64,000 nucleotides of DNA from Isoetes taiwanensis (GCA_021234155.1 JAJEKV010000027.1:3656623-3720622); one strand, 5' to 3'. Shown: positions 23,615 to 36,138, counted from the first letter of the stretch. Program-made: numbers and translations. The notes: generated by a model from the sequence alone, not told the origin.

Positions 23615-25490
23615 TATTTTTCTTCTGTGGCACATTGAGAATCCTTGTTTTCCTCTTGCTCCTCGTCCAAATTAGCTTCTATGGTGTATTCCAGGTATCC
23701 CAACTCGAAAGCATTGGAGTAGTCACTGATATACTGGAAAAGTTCCTCCCAATCATCAACTTTGTCACATGGGAACATGGCAGCATAATTACCTTCCTTA
23801 TTATACCTAATGTAGGTGATCTTGTCTTTGCCCTCCTCAAGATTAGAGACCTTAGCAGGATACCCACTATCCGAAGTAACAGAAGGCTGGTTAGTCATGT
23901 CTTGCTTGGAACTGCCCTTCCTTGAATTATGGTCGATCTTAATCCCCTTTTTTTGCACCTATACTTTTTTCATAGGGGCAGGTTGCATAGGAGCTTTTCC
24001 CTTATTGGAAGGATCCACCTTATTACCATGAGGAGAATCCATCTTGAAGGGCTTCTTAGAATATCTAATGTTGACATCCATAAAGATGTCAAAGTCAATT
24101 CTTGTGCCAATGTGATTTTTCCAAACAAAATCAATTTCATTAAGAATACATATAAAAGGGAAGTCTGTTGGGGGGATGGGGATATAGATGACCTCTCCCA
24201 GACATTCATCAGTGCTTTGAGATGCCCACGAGCCCAAAAGGTTGGAGGGAGATTGGGGCAAGAAACCCAGGTAGTAGTGGCCACACAAGAATACTTATCT
24301 GGAATATACAGAGGGTACCACTTCATGATGTAAGCAAGGCAGTTGGCCACATTAGAACTTTTCTCGACGAGCAAAATATTCCTATGGTAATTATCTCTAT
24401 ACAGAATCTGAAAAGTGCAAGGGTCCATTATGAGGATGGAAAGAATAGATCTGTTGAGCCAATTTTTAATTTCTCCAAAAGAGGGATGCTTGAGAGGGAA
24501 ATGAATCAGAATACCATTGTGAAAATATTTGTCCTCTGCAGCATTATCATTGATAGCAAACAGATTGACCATGAACCCCTTAATGACATTTTCATTGTTT
24601 ATGTTATTTTCTTATGTTTCCTGTCTCCACCATTCCCATAAGAGTTTAGAAGAGCATTTTCGTAAGAAACCGTATCATTTAGTTTGTCGTACTTGCCCAA
24701 AGTTGGGACCTTGGATTTGAGTCTCGAGTCAGGAACTTTGATGGTGCGTTTGTCCAGGTTCAGACTTACCACTTTGGCATATTTGGGGCAGGGACAGTCC
24801 TTTGCCTCGTAAGGATTGAAGTAGCCATTACTGTCACTGATAATGCAGTCTTTTGTAGGAGTGAGCTTGTGCATGATAGTGTCATGCGCCACCTCAACAC
24901 CTTTGAGCTTCTCTACGACTGTGAGGAAAAGATCCTCTTTGAATTTTTCCTTGTACTCGATAACCTTGTGATCGTCCGCACTTTCCCAAACTCTGACCAT
25001 GGAAGGTGGCTTTAATTTTCCATTCTATGAGCTCAAGGTCTTCTGCCAGGTTCTTTGTTGTCTGAAGGAGCTCCGTCATGGATTTCATGAAAGCCTGATT
25101 TCTTAGACTGCAACAATCCTCTTTGGAATGACCAGATTTAATTCAAATCAGTTGATAAAGAAGGAGGTCGAACTCTTAGAGCCTATTAACCATGTTCCAA
25201 ATAAGATCTTGAGTATTATTTCTCGAGCCTTGTTATTTCTTGTTGACAAGCCAAGATTTGGCCTTCCTTCTTATCTCCATACATTCTATTGCTGCATTTT
25301 GTTGAGCCCGGATGATATCAAAGGTAACGGTGAGGTCCCCCATCTTTTTCCATCCAAAGCCGTCTTTTTGTTCCAATTTAAGGATGAGTTTCCAGTCCCT
25401 GCTTTCTTGGGTTAAAGATTCATTATCTTCAGGCTCATATGTGGATCCCCTGCCTGAAGGGCCCCTTTATAAACTGTAGACTTAGATCTC
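23615..25490 (-). pseudogene. Broken ORF resembling plant LINE ORF1 (DUF4283-like)
   Basis: Read on the minus strand from about 25490 down to 23615, consecutive frames (25090-24894, 25000-24599, 24572-23970, 24288-23959, 23958-23614) look like one protein interrupted by frameshifts and stops. Around 24330-24250 the motif T-T-W-V-S-C-P-N-L-P-P-T-F-W matches the W-V-x-x-P-N-L-P-x-x-F-W signature of DUF4283 proteins (ORF1/gag-like proteins of plant LINEs). A frameshift lies near 24210-24190, where the reading moves to P-I-P-P-T-D-F-P-F and onward. The C-terminal part is acidic (E-E-Q-E-E-N). No reverse transcriptase follows. It could instead be a decayed host gene of the same domain. Confidence 0.45.
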
Positions 25491-27779
25491 ATTTTGTAGG
25501 AGAAAAATGTTGATTTCCGGCCCCAAACTTAAATCTTGTGGCGAGAGAAGAGCCCAAAATGTGACAATAGAGCTTGATTTTAAATGGATCTGCTCCGAGA
25601 ACCAGAAGTCTATCCAAGAAGTTGTGATTTCTCTAGACATTTTCCTTGAATTAAGTTTCTACCTTCTGAGGCTAACAGAATATCTCTATCACTAACTTCG
25701 CGGAAATTGAAACAACCATTACTGCCTAGGATTACCCCTCCCCCCCTTCCCCCCCGAAGGTTTTTTGAAGGAAAAACAACAAAATGGCTTCATTGCCAAA
25801 ATTGTACATTGTACCTGGCTGGCAATCTTTGAGATTTATGTTATCAAACGTAGGAACCTCTAAGATACAGGATGGTGATGCCATTACTACAAGCATCTGC
25901 AAGGACAAATGTAGCAGCTGGTTCTCGAATAGTCGCATATCTCTTTCGGTCATAGCTGGACATAATCCCTGGATATGATATAATCTGTCACTTTATCGTA
26001 TTCATGCGAAGTTGATGCACCTACGTTTCTTCCAGAAGATTTGGATATCGGACTATAGACCAATGTTGGTTTGGTGTGCTTAGAAGAGCATCCCTTTTTT
26101 AAGGTAATTGAAGGTTAATATGGTTTTCTAAATTGAATCCATATGGTTTTCAAGTTTAAAGTTCTAACATGAGAAGTTATCTGATGCTAGCTTTGGAATT
26201 TGTCTAGTGTTTGTATTAATTAATGCATCAAATAAATCAATTAGTCTTAATGTTACAAATATTTGTCGCTAATATTGATATTAGCAAAATGTGATGGGAT
26301 AGAGCTCGGCCGGCAAAAGGCTGGCTAACGATACGCGGGCAGCTCCTTCATGATGATGTGCCTGTTGAATTTGGTCCCCAAATGGTTAATGCCTGAAACA
26401 TCTTGAACATTAAATTTATATCAAAGGCGGTTGATGTTGACATTGTCCTCTAGAGGTTTGGTAGCTCATTCCCCTCCTCGATGAAGAAGGCATTATGTGG
26501 TCTGGAGTGCGAAATAAAATTGCTTCATCCCAAAGTTTCTACCTTATGGTGGCAGCTTCTTGAGGAATAATAGGAGTTAATGTCTTTGGTTCCTCGTTTA
26601 TCCCGCATTTGAACTACCTTGCTTGTGTAGCGGCAAGTTGAGAATCTCGAGCTGCTTGCTACTCTGTCGCGTTAAGTTAGAGCTAGTTTAGGTCATGGTT
26701 ACTATCTCTCTTCCATGTGGCCTTGACCCTTGTGAGGTTCTTCTAAAGCAATTTATCCTTCCACTTGGAGCGACTTCACGACAGGGCTTTCCATTTTGGC
26801 TTAATTTTGGTTATTTGTGAATTACGTTTCGCGGAAAAGAAGTAGTGTATCTTCAAAACATCAATTAATGTCAAATAGCTTCTTCACGGGGCACAAGGCG
26901 AAGTTGGTGGCATGCACATGTTCTCGGTACTCTTTTGAGGAAAAACGTTTGATTACGAGGAATATTTGTGTAACTTGTCTTATGCATAGATGAATGGGCA
27001 CTCGGTGGATTATCTTTGTCTGTGAGGATTTTATTCCTGCCTCTGCATCTGTATTATTATTATACGGAATATTGAATAAAGTTTATTAAGTCCTAAAAAT
27101 AATAAAAAAATTCGATATTCTTTGCTTGCCTTGAATAAGCATTACATTCGACATGAGGTGGATGCAAGATTGTAAAACCGACACGTACAACATGGAAGAG
27201 ATACAAAATTCTTATCCTATTGGGTGGTGAAATTGCCAATAGAAGTTTCTTTTATGGTTGATGAGCCAATAGTTCTACCAAGTGCTACGCAACGAGCTTT
27301 GGGTTCAATGTCTAGCATAATAATAGAGGGTTACCTTTGTATTTTCTTTTTGTATGCTTTTTAATATGGTTTTCATATGACTCCGAGGCGTATTCCAAGG
27401 GATGTACAATTCAGTACATTTAGAGCGCGCACAATATTTTGATTTTCTAATCCCACATTCTTAATGTTTTTTGTCCCATTTTTTCATGGTCTATTTTCAC
27501 CAACCCATCTTATGGCTAAGATTGACTCTAACACTTCTCAATCCAAGGGTTCACAACATAGCCTTTTTTTGATATTCCATTTTCCAATATTTCTCTTAGC
27601 AAACCAACGTATATAGATGTCGACCTCTTCCTTTCTACAGCTATCCGATGAAGAATGGCAAATAAACTCTCAAATAGCCCTTAAGGCAGCAGCCCTATTG
27701 CTTTCTATGATGGTTTGACTTCTGTTCTTTTGTTTATTTCAATATCTGCTTAATTCAATGTTGTTAAGTACGTCAAAAT
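25491..27779. other. No supportable gene (intergenic, degenerate)
   Basis: There is a C-run at 25736-25755 (ccctccccccc..ccccccc). Otherwise I see only short frames without recognisable motifs. The region separates the LINE-like pseudogene from the AT-rich intergenic DNA upstream of the AP2 gene. Confidence 0.4.
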
Positions 27780-27784
27780 CCGTA

Positions 27785-27905
27785 TCTTTAAAAAACATTT
27801 TTTAAGATTTTTTGAAGATTTTTAAAATTTTTGGAAAAAAATATTTAAAACGTATTTCATATAAAATCGTTAAAATCTTTAAAATCTAAAATCTTTAAAA
27901 TCCTT
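27785..27905. repeat. AT-rich low-complexity tract with ttaaaatct units
   Basis: Repeated variants of 'ttaaaatct' and 'aagatttttt' are packed in about 120 bp. This is a simple degenerate array without coding potential. Confidence 0.6.
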
Positions 27906-28193
27906 AGAGGCTGTGATTTTGTTTATCCAAATATATTCTTCTTTAAGTTATTTACCCTTGTATATGAAATTCTTATGTTTGTTAACCTCTATAATAATGT
28001 TTTTAGACAGAGTTTGGCAAAACAACTATGATATCTTTATTGCTTGAACTTAATAGTTTCTAGCGGCCCGATTATAAACTTAGGATTTACTTGTTGGCAT
28101 GCTACATCTTATAACTTGTAGCAAAATGTTTAACCATATACCGATATGTGATAGAGTGCAAAGAATGTTTTTTTTTTTTTGGCCATACCAAAT

Positions 28194-28229
28194 CATAAAA
28201 ATCCTTTAAAAAACGTGAGGATTTTTATG
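28194..28229. repeat. Perfect 11-bp inverted repeat (hairpin)
   Basis: The arms cataaaaatcc (28194-28204) and ggatttttatg (28219-28229) are perfect complements around a 14-nt AT-rich loop. A T-run precedes it at about 28169-28180. It may be a MITE remnant or a chance AT hairpin. Confidence 0.5.
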
Positions 28230-31200
28230 AAGGTACTTTAAAAATAAAAAACGGGTTTTTTAACAACATTGGCTTAATTCAAATTTGCAAATTTGTCGCT
28301 GAATAGGGACACATTTCTGGGGTCTGCAGCCCCTTGCAAAAAACTTACATTGCATCTCTTGCAAACCTAACAGTATGTTGGCACTGCCTGACCACCAGAA
28401 GATTCGAGCTGACGCTACAGTATCTCTCAACAAGCCCTTCAGGTTTAAGGTAGCGTTAGCTCTACACTTAACTCTACACAACATAAACTTCAAATTTACA
28501 TCTCAAGTTCACTTCATAAGCTCATTTCAGTCTATTTCATTAAATTTGTCTTGCATCAAATTCGAGCCCTTATCTGCCATTGCATATCCTTGTTTGTGCA
28601 GACAAGTAGCGCAGTTTATCTGAGCTTTATCCTTGGACTTATACCCATGGAGAATGGGACTCCTCATTGGCTTATAGCCCTTATTTGCATTTTGCTTCTA
28701 GATTAAATTAGTATTTCTTAAGGGATTGACAATTAAAGCAGCAAAGGCTCAACAACAAGCAAGTCAAATTGCGAACGAGGCTGTTTATCAACACTGCACT
28801 ATCTCTAGATTTTTCCTTCCAAACCAAAGTTCTTGCCCTCCTGAACATCAGACTAAGAAGTTTCAAAAGCAGATACAAGGCGATAATCTCAAATTGCTGG
28901 CTTAGGTCTTGGTATCACTCAATTTGAGCTATATGCATCAAGAGGATTGGAAGTTTGGCATTAAAGTAGCTTGTCCATCAAGGGAAAGCCACATTTGGAG
29001 AGGTCTCCACTACTTTTTTTATTCTTGTAAGCACATGTATGTTTTTGCAGAGCTGGCAGCTTAACATCTAACTTGGCAAAAGGTGCACAAGCTATTGATA
29101 TGATATTTTCATATTCTTGATGGAAAGGCAAAAATAGATTCGGATGATAAAGTTGTGGAAGATCCTCGAAAAAGAAAGAGAGTGATATTGAGCTGTAAGA
29201 GTTTCATCTATGGCCTTCTGATAAGGTTATCAAGCAATTTGAATTCAATAGGACTTCCTTGCAATTAGATTGATCTTAGTCCATTGACAGGTCGTACAAG
29301 GATATGATGGGTTCAAGTCCCATAAGATGCTCTGATTATCTTCTTATAGTGCTTTTATTCCATTGAAAGCTCAACAACGACTGTACCTATCTGTATTATG
29401 TCTATGATGCTCATGCAATTGCTTATGTCTATTACAATGGTTTCATAGATAAGATTGGAAAAATAATCATAACATGATTTTTTGTGATTTATGATCTCTT
29501 TTATTGTAATTTCTATATTTATTCTCTTTCTTTTGGGCCCATTTTTTAAAGGGACCCAAAAGGGCTCAAAATTTTGAACCACTCGAACACAAACTATTAT
29601 ATTTAACATTTTTAAATTAAAATCCCCCTGAAACTCCCTTTAGTTTGGGCGCATATTTACACAGGGTGTGATGTAGGCAGCGAGAGCTCCTTTTGTATTT
29701 CGTAACATCGTATAATACATGTATACAATCAATACCATTAAATACATGGCCTCAAACCTTATAGCATTTTGCAAATCTCATTATACAGTATATCAAAACT
29801 TGTACGGACATACTCCACAAACGAGGATCACTATCTACGAGGAATAACTTGCAAATATGCCCATCCAACAGTTCTTGATACCCAGAGCCACCTTCCTATG
29901 TGAATATACACCCAAACCAAAGTGGCTTTCTTGGGGATTGTAATTTAAAAGTGCTGGATATAATGGCTTGTGTTTGGCTGGTTTGTTTTCAGTATAAAAA
30001 AGAGAATAGAAGGTGGTCTACTAGTTAAATTATATGAGCATGCAGTTCCAAAACTTATTTTTGCTGGTTAAATTATTTTAACAATAGATATGAGCATGCA
30101 TTTCCAAAACTTATTTTTGTACTGCTTAGTCTGACACTATAGATTCCAAAACATTTCCTGAATGAGTTGTCTTGTTCGCTGGTGTTTGAAAGAACACTTG
30201 ATGGGCCTTGTACCAAATCAAGCCTGCAAAGAGATTTCAAAATTTTTTAAATTGCAAGATGTACTTTTTCATCTTACAGTTTATGGCATGTTTAACGACA
30301 AAAAAAAGATAGCAATATTATTAGTATTATATAGAATGTAGGTAGCGGCCATCTTTGTACTCATTATAACTGACTGATACACAAAGGTTTATAGATGGGA
30401 TTCTATGGAAGAAATGATATACTAATCAAGCAATGTGGAGGGGTGATTGAATAGATGTTTTGTTGCTCATATGGTTGGGATGATATCAGAAGCTTAAAAT
30501 ATGTGACTTGTTTGAATTGCAAGTTGTATATAATTATCATATCCATCGAACCTCTTGAGTAGTTTTCAACTTGGCTAGATCCCAAGTATAATGCTACATG
30601 TTGCAGTTGCTAAGAATGGTAGCGAATTGCATGAGATGATACAGAGAAATGACATGTACTGGCAGCATTGACAGTCTTGTTCCTATTAGCTAGAAATTGA
30701 CGCTGTCTGTCGACGAAGAGGTGGTGGCCAAGTTGATGGCCAGGTTTTTGGATGAACGTTGATGCTAATTTGTCGAGGAACAGGTGATGGTGATAAATGG
30801 ATAGTCATGTTAATGTATGCGGAAGATTGATTCGGGGTGCGAAGGAATGGTGGGAGAAAGCAGGAGAGGGGAGAAGGGCAGGGGCAGTGAGAAGAGAGGG
30901 TGGTGGATCAGCATCGGGAATGTGACGATGGCGAGGGGAGAAAGGGGACTGAGATCTTGAGGTGATAGAGAAGGAACCAAAAGGGACAAGGGGGAAACGA
31001 AGAAAAGCAAGACAGCATCTAACAAAATAAGGCCAAGGGGCAGGTCTCAATCTAAAGGGGGGGTGCAAATACCGTGGTTGAAGGGGTTACTTTTCCAAGG
31101 CAGAAAGCCAAGACGGACGGCCGTCGGGGGGTGAACGGGTCACAGTCACAGTCAAGGTCACGGCGAAATATTCTCGCCAGATGTGGAGGCACTTTCTTGC

Positions 31201-31500
31201 TCCCATGGGGGGTCGCTATTTTGGAGGTTCCCTATTCTTGGTGGCAGTGTACGTGGACCTGGGCCACCAACCCCATATGGCCTGTCTATTAGGCTGTGCA
31301 TGCTTCCGCCGCTGCAGCAAACGGCGCCCATTATGGCCTAGCAGCCCTGCGCCTCTTTCCCTCCCATTTTTTTTTTCCGCCCCCCTTGCCAGATCTTCTT
31401 CACAGACTAGCAAATCTAAGCTCTGGCGTCCCTTTGCCAGCATCCTTTCCAATTCCGGCTAGATTTTGAGCCTTTTCGCAGCTCCATCTTTAGCTATCTC
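28230..31500. other. Intergenic DNA upstream of the AP2 gene, no supportable gene
   Basis: I see no gene. A partial duplication at 30023-30125 repeats 'tatgagcatgca(g)ttccaaaacttatttttg' with a 56-bp period. At about 29308-29324 a T-arm-like sequence (atggg-ttcaagt-cccat) gives a perfect 5-bp stem with a 7-nt loop, but no full tRNA cloverleaf surrounds it. From about 30800 the plus strand is purine-rich and GC-richer, consistent with the gene-proximal promoter region. Confidence 0.5.
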
Positions 31501-31595
31501 TGTAAATTTCGATCTTTCTGTCGGAGTTGCATCTCTTTATATTTTTTTCTGTAAAATTTGAGCTCTCTGTCGGAGTTCTTTGCATCATTTCTCAG
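31501..31595 (+). promoter_or_regulatory. Direct repeat in the probable 5' leader of the AP2 gene
   Basis: Two related copies, 31501-31538 and 31550-31595, share 'tgtaaa(a)ttt.g', 'ctgtcggagtt' and 'gcatc'. Both lie within 200 bp upstream of the start codon, so they are probably in the promoter or 5' leader. A TATA-like tttatattttt lies at 31536-31546. Their role is unknown. Confidence 0.5.
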
Positions 31596-31611
31596 GCTCC
31601 TTACATTTGAG

Positions 31612-31623
31612 ATGATTATTTAG
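31612..31623 (+). other. Minimal upstream ORF (Met-Ile-Ile-stop)
   Basis: ATG ATT ATT TAG lies 61 nt upstream of the chosen start codon of the AP2 gene. If the leader includes it, it is a three-codon uORF that could lower initiation at the main start. Transcription of this position is inferred, not seen. Confidence 0.35.
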
Positions 31624-31684
31624 TGTGCAAAAAGGTCCAGTGTTCAAGATCAGCATTAAGCTGCGGAAAAGGAGCAAGAAATAT

Positions 31685-33559
31685 ATGGCTTGGCTTGGAA
31701 TTCCTTCTCCCTTGTTTCAGCTCAAGATTGAAGCAGAGGACGAAATTCCAGGTCCTGTCCAGAATGCAGCTCTACAACCGCAGCAGCAAGAGATTCCGCC
31801 GGACCAAGGACAAATTAAAAGGAGAAGACGGAGGGTACCTTCTGCAGAAGAGGCTGCAGATAAAGCCTCTTCGTCATATTCTGCTGGCAAAAGAAGTTCG
31901 ATCTACCGGGGTGTTACGAGGTTAGCCAGCAATTGCATGCCCCGTCCATGTTGATCAGTATCACTTTACGGCTGTTTTGTCTTTTTCTTTCTTGGATTAC
32001 ACACTTGAGCAAATAATTTCTTCTTAGACTCTTAACATCATCTTCTGGATCTATGCATTTGCCATAAAAGCTTGGTGGAAAACATCTAATATATTTTCAA
32101 TCCAATCCAAACCAGGCATCGTTGGACCGGTCGATATGAAGCACATCTCTGGGATAAAGGCTCCTGGAACCACTCCCAGAATAAAAGAGGCAAGCAAGGT
32201 AAGTCCCATGCCGTAGCATATGGCTGTATATATTAAAGATAAAATTCAAATTTGAAATTTGAATCTTCCGAATTCGATTTCCTTTGCACTGATGCTCCAA
32301 AACTTCCTACATTGTTGCGCTGTGGATTACACTTGAGCATTCCAGTGTATCTTGGTAAGTGCTGGATTTTGCATTGCGAAATGATATGAATGTGCAAAAT
32401 TTAAATGCTATGTCCTTCATTTGACAGGTGCTTATGATGAAGAAGAAGCTGCAGCAAGAGCATACGACCTTGCTGCTCTAAAATACTGGGGACCTAAATC
32501 AGTCCTCAATTTTCCAGTAAGTCCCTACAGCTGGCCTGAATTAGACAGCTTGAATTGCAATAAATGCATAATAAACTCAGATCAAGTGGGGCCTGCAGGT
32601 TAGCGAATATGTGAAGGACCTACAAGACATGCAGCTGGTCTCAAAGGAAGAATATTTAGCATCCTTAAGAAGGTTTTAAGTTTTGTTTCCCAAACCAAAA
32701 ACCATCGAGCCTTTGTTCATAGGCAGTGCATTTGTGCAGGAAAAGTAGTGGATTTTCCCGCGGGGTGTCGAAATACCGCGGAGTTGCAAGGCATCATCAC
32801 AATGGCAGATGGGAAGCTCGAATAGGGCGAGTGTTTGGCAACAAATATTTGTACCTTGGAACATACAGTAAGTTATTGGAACAGGTTTGATTCATGCAGG
32901 TCAAGTCATCTAACTAGTTCAAATTGTTAAAACTGATGCCTGGTTCAGGTACACAGGAAGAAGCTGCAGCTGCATATGATATGGCAGCCATTGAATATAG
33001 GGGGCTGAATGCGGTGACGAATTTCGATCTGAGCCGATACACGAGGTGGCTCAGACCGAATCAGTTGCAATTACTACTTGAACAACAACAACAACAACAA
33101 GAACAACATCATCAAGAACAACTACTACAGCAGCAGCAGCAGCAGCAGCATCAACAGCAACAACAGAATTTCAATCATCTAGCGCGCCAACAAGAGCAAC
33201 AGCAACAGCAACAACAAGGATATAGTCATTCACAGCTCCAAGAACAACATGCTTGGAGTAGAATACCAATGCTGCAGCACATGAGCCCTGCTCACCAGCA
33301 TCCTTTCCTGGCATTAGCCTGTGGAAGTGGATCTGACGACAAAGACGACGACGACAACCCTAACTATGGGCAGAATCTAAGAAGGACCCAAATGCAGGCA
33401 TCCATGATGTTGGAGGTGATCAATACACCATACTGTCTCAGTAGAATGCACAATGTGAATGCATCATATGACGAGGATGAAAACACACAAGGATTCCTCT
33501 CCCTTGGCCATGGCCATGCATTCGGATCATCTAGTAGCAACCCTATCGTCCTGCCATAG
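31685..33559 (+). CDS. WRI1-like: WRINKLED1-like double-AP2 transcription factor, seven exons
   Basis: Nuclear DNA-binding protein; known WRI1 relatives activate glycolysis and fatty-acid synthesis genes. Exons: 31685-31920, 32116-32198, 32346-32354, 32428-32516, 32599-32672, 32740-32867 and 32949-33559, all with GT-AG introns and matching phases, giving 409 residues (Arabidopsis WRI1 is about 430). Residues 45-50 are a basic run (K-R-R-R-R-R), a likely nuclear signal. First AP2 domain about 73-139 (Y-R-G-V-T-R-H-R-W; Q-V-Y-L-G-A-Y). Linker 140-164 contains E-E-Y-L-A-S-L-R-R. Second AP2 domain about 175-237 (Y-R-G-V-A-R; V-T-N-F-D). Residues about 252-297 are Gln-rich; 336-343 are acidic. The first in-frame ATG after a TGA at 31613-31615 was taken as the start. 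The short insertion in the first AP2 repeat separates it from the AINTEGUMENTA-like and APETALA2 groups; which WRI paralogue it is cannot be decided. Confidence 0.95.
32346..32354 (+). other. 9-nt micro-exon encoding V-Y-L of the first AP2 domain
   Basis: The sequence tgtatcttg is flanked by 'ttccag' and 'gtaagt'. Joined to CAA-G upstream and GT-GCT downstream it yields Q-V-Y-L-G-A-Y, the universally conserved core of this AP2 repeat; skipping it would delete exactly three residues. WRI1-type genes are known to carry this VYL micro-exon. It is too short for gene finders that need longer exons. Confidence 0.95.
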
Positions 33560-36138
33560 CTCATTTTTGGTATTCCCTCGTTCCCTTCCCTTTTCCTTTT
33601 GAATTGCCATATTGAAGTGAGCTCCGAAAAAGATCCAAATTGCATGCGCGAGTATCTTTGCCAAGCCTACGCCCTTTTTCTGCACAAAAGTTGTCCTCCA
33701 TGGAATCTACCCTGCATTTCCTTGTGGGTCTTTACACGTGTATTTTATTTGGCTCCCATCTATAAGGTGATCTTTGGCATTTCCTAACCTTTATTCTATT
33801 CATGCCAAAACTATGCATCATGTCAATTTTGCTTCTCAATGTAAAATCAATTTTCTTCGAAAATGGATTGACGAGTCCCAAGCTTGCCATTAAGTCATCT
33901 GCTGGTCTTGGCAACCAAACTTTCCACCTCAATTATAGCATGGTGTTTTGAAAGTGAAAACAAATAACTAAGTAATGAAGAAAGGGAAGGGCAATATAGC
34001 CAACAAACATCAAGTATACTTGAGAGGCGAAGGCAAACACAAGTATTCTGACAAGTTTATCATATTCTATTATTGCTCTTTTACAAGTATTTTTATAGTA
34101 TTCAATATCGTACACTATTTGTCATTGCACTACTATTTCTCCTATTTTATTCAATTGGATAGCATGCTTTCCAATCGACTTGTGGCAAAATTCATATTTT
34201 TATTTATTAAAATCATTATGTCAATCTGAAGCTGCCATTATTCAACTTATAATATAAATCCATGATTGGCTTGCTAGTTACTAGATATCACAAAGATATC
34301 TAAAAAGATACCTCATACAGTTGTCAAGCTGCCTAAAATTTGCCAGATGATAACCACAGATGAATGTGACCATTTGGAATTTGGAAGAGGGTTAGATGCA
34401 TCAGACAACTTTGTTCTGTCAGTACGTATGCATGCCATGGCACACTGTCACCATTGATTTACAATGTACTTAAGCATTAAGTATGGACTTTGAAATTTTT
34501 TATTCTAAACACAAGTGTAGTGTCAGACCAAGATCACTCATATCAGCGAAAGTTTTATCGTTATGCCTTTCAGTACTTGTTCCCAGAAAGCTGTATATCT
34601 TGTCTATCAATGTTAAAAAACAATATATTCTGTGATTCTTTGGTCAGATTGTGACCACAATCTTTGTATCTTTTGGTTTGGATTTCCAATTACAAATGCA
34701 GTGAACTTCTACATGTTCATGGTAAAACTTATAGATTTTTCTACATAGATATTCTCTAACGTCATAATATAAGTCATTTTCCTCTAATTGAACTCGAAAA
34801 GCTATTAAATTTTGCTTTTTGTGATCCACATGAGGAACATGTAATCAAACCATGAACATTTACAAGCCTTGATGGCATGCCTGCTACTGCCGCCAATCGC
34901 GCCACATTGCTGGCCTACCCAATTATTCTCTCTCCCTAGCCCCCTTACTGGAGCCATTGCCTGAATGCAATGAGGTGGTGGGAGGGGAAATAGCTGGTGC
35001 TTACCAGCAACAAGATGCGAAACCTCTAATCCGAATAAATCAATCCCCCTAACCTGAAGGGATACTGGATATAGTTAGGTGCCAATCAATTTTTTCTTAA
35101 ATGATATAGTAACTCAATGGTGTACCTCGTATAAGTCTCAATTTAATTAGTGGACTTTAAAATTGTTTTTGAATTATAATTCTAATGCGGACTCAAATCA
35201 ATTTATAAATTAGTGGCTATTCTTTGACGTTTGGCTAAAATTTGGGGTTGACTATTAGGGTTTTTGCAATTTTTAATAGGAGAAAAATCTTAAAAAACAT
35301 AAAATTTTTATCAAATATAAACAAAAATCTTCGAATATTTTGAAACATTAGAGAAATTCCATGCAACTATAGCCAAACCAAATTTATGCTTTAAGAGTAA
35401 GGAGGTTCTTAATTTCTACCATGCTTGAAGTCATCTTTTATCCTCCTATAAGTCCATGAGTGTCCTCATGCATATCTTAATCCTTGAATATGGATGCCCT
35501 ATCAAATGCAAAAAGTAAACTCACCTCAAGATATTCTTTGTCAACAAATTGCACTACTTGAATATTTCCAAAAGCTGTAAAGGGCAAAACTGGAAAAAGA
35601 GAATAGAATAAAGAAAGAACAAATTTTTGGTCCTTTAAATTACTCTAGAAAGAAGCTCATGAATCTCTCTAATGATATTCCTTGACAATCACTCACGACT
35701 CTTAACCTGAAATGTATTTGAATATTTTCAAACCCATTATGGACAAAAACGAGAAAAGATAAGGAAAGAGAGGAAAAAATAACGGAGGGTGACATCAAAT
35801 GACATTCATGTGCCAAATGAGTTAAAACTGCTTATAGGGAATTTGGCAAAAGTAGAGTTTGTCCACAACTTAAATTAGTTGAGACAAAAATTATTCATTT
35901 GTTAAAGTTAAAACTTCATCATAGGTAATTTGACAAAAGCAGGATTTGTATACAACCTAAATTAGTTGAGACGAAAGTATATCCCACTTAAACAAATTGT
36001 GTTGAGCTAATTCCAAACCTCACAAAGAAGCTAAAACCAATGCAGGCTCAAAATGCAGATCTATGCAATGCACACACCAAAATCCCCATCTCATAAGCTA
36101 GATCACGACATTTGATACACACTCCTCCCTCCTCCCAC
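33560..36138. other. Intergenic DNA downstream of the AP2 gene
   Basis: The first 300 bp is the likely 3' untranslated region (AT-rich, with 'aatgtaaa' near 33838). The rest shows no gene. A tandem duplication of about 86 bp lies at 35821-35906 and 35907-35990 (shared 'gttaaaact', 'ata.gg.aattt..caaaag', 'aaattagttgaga'). Confidence 0.5.

Noticed and set aside
29290-29330. Possible tRNA gene
   Set aside because: Only a T-arm-like stem-loop is present; no matching acceptor stem, D-arm or anticodon arm could be folded around it.
30805-31068. Pro/Ser/His-rich minus-strand open frame upstream of the AP2 gene
   Set aside because: It is explained by the purine-rich plus strand; there are no domain, splice or start features.
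31623-31925. Alternative 100-aa frame over the first AP2 exon
   Set aside because: It is a shadow frame; the other frame contains Y-R-G-V-T-R and splices in phase with all later exons.
33364-33645. 93-aa minus-strand open frame
   Set aside because: It is antisense to the last exon of the WRI1-like gene and has no motif of its own.
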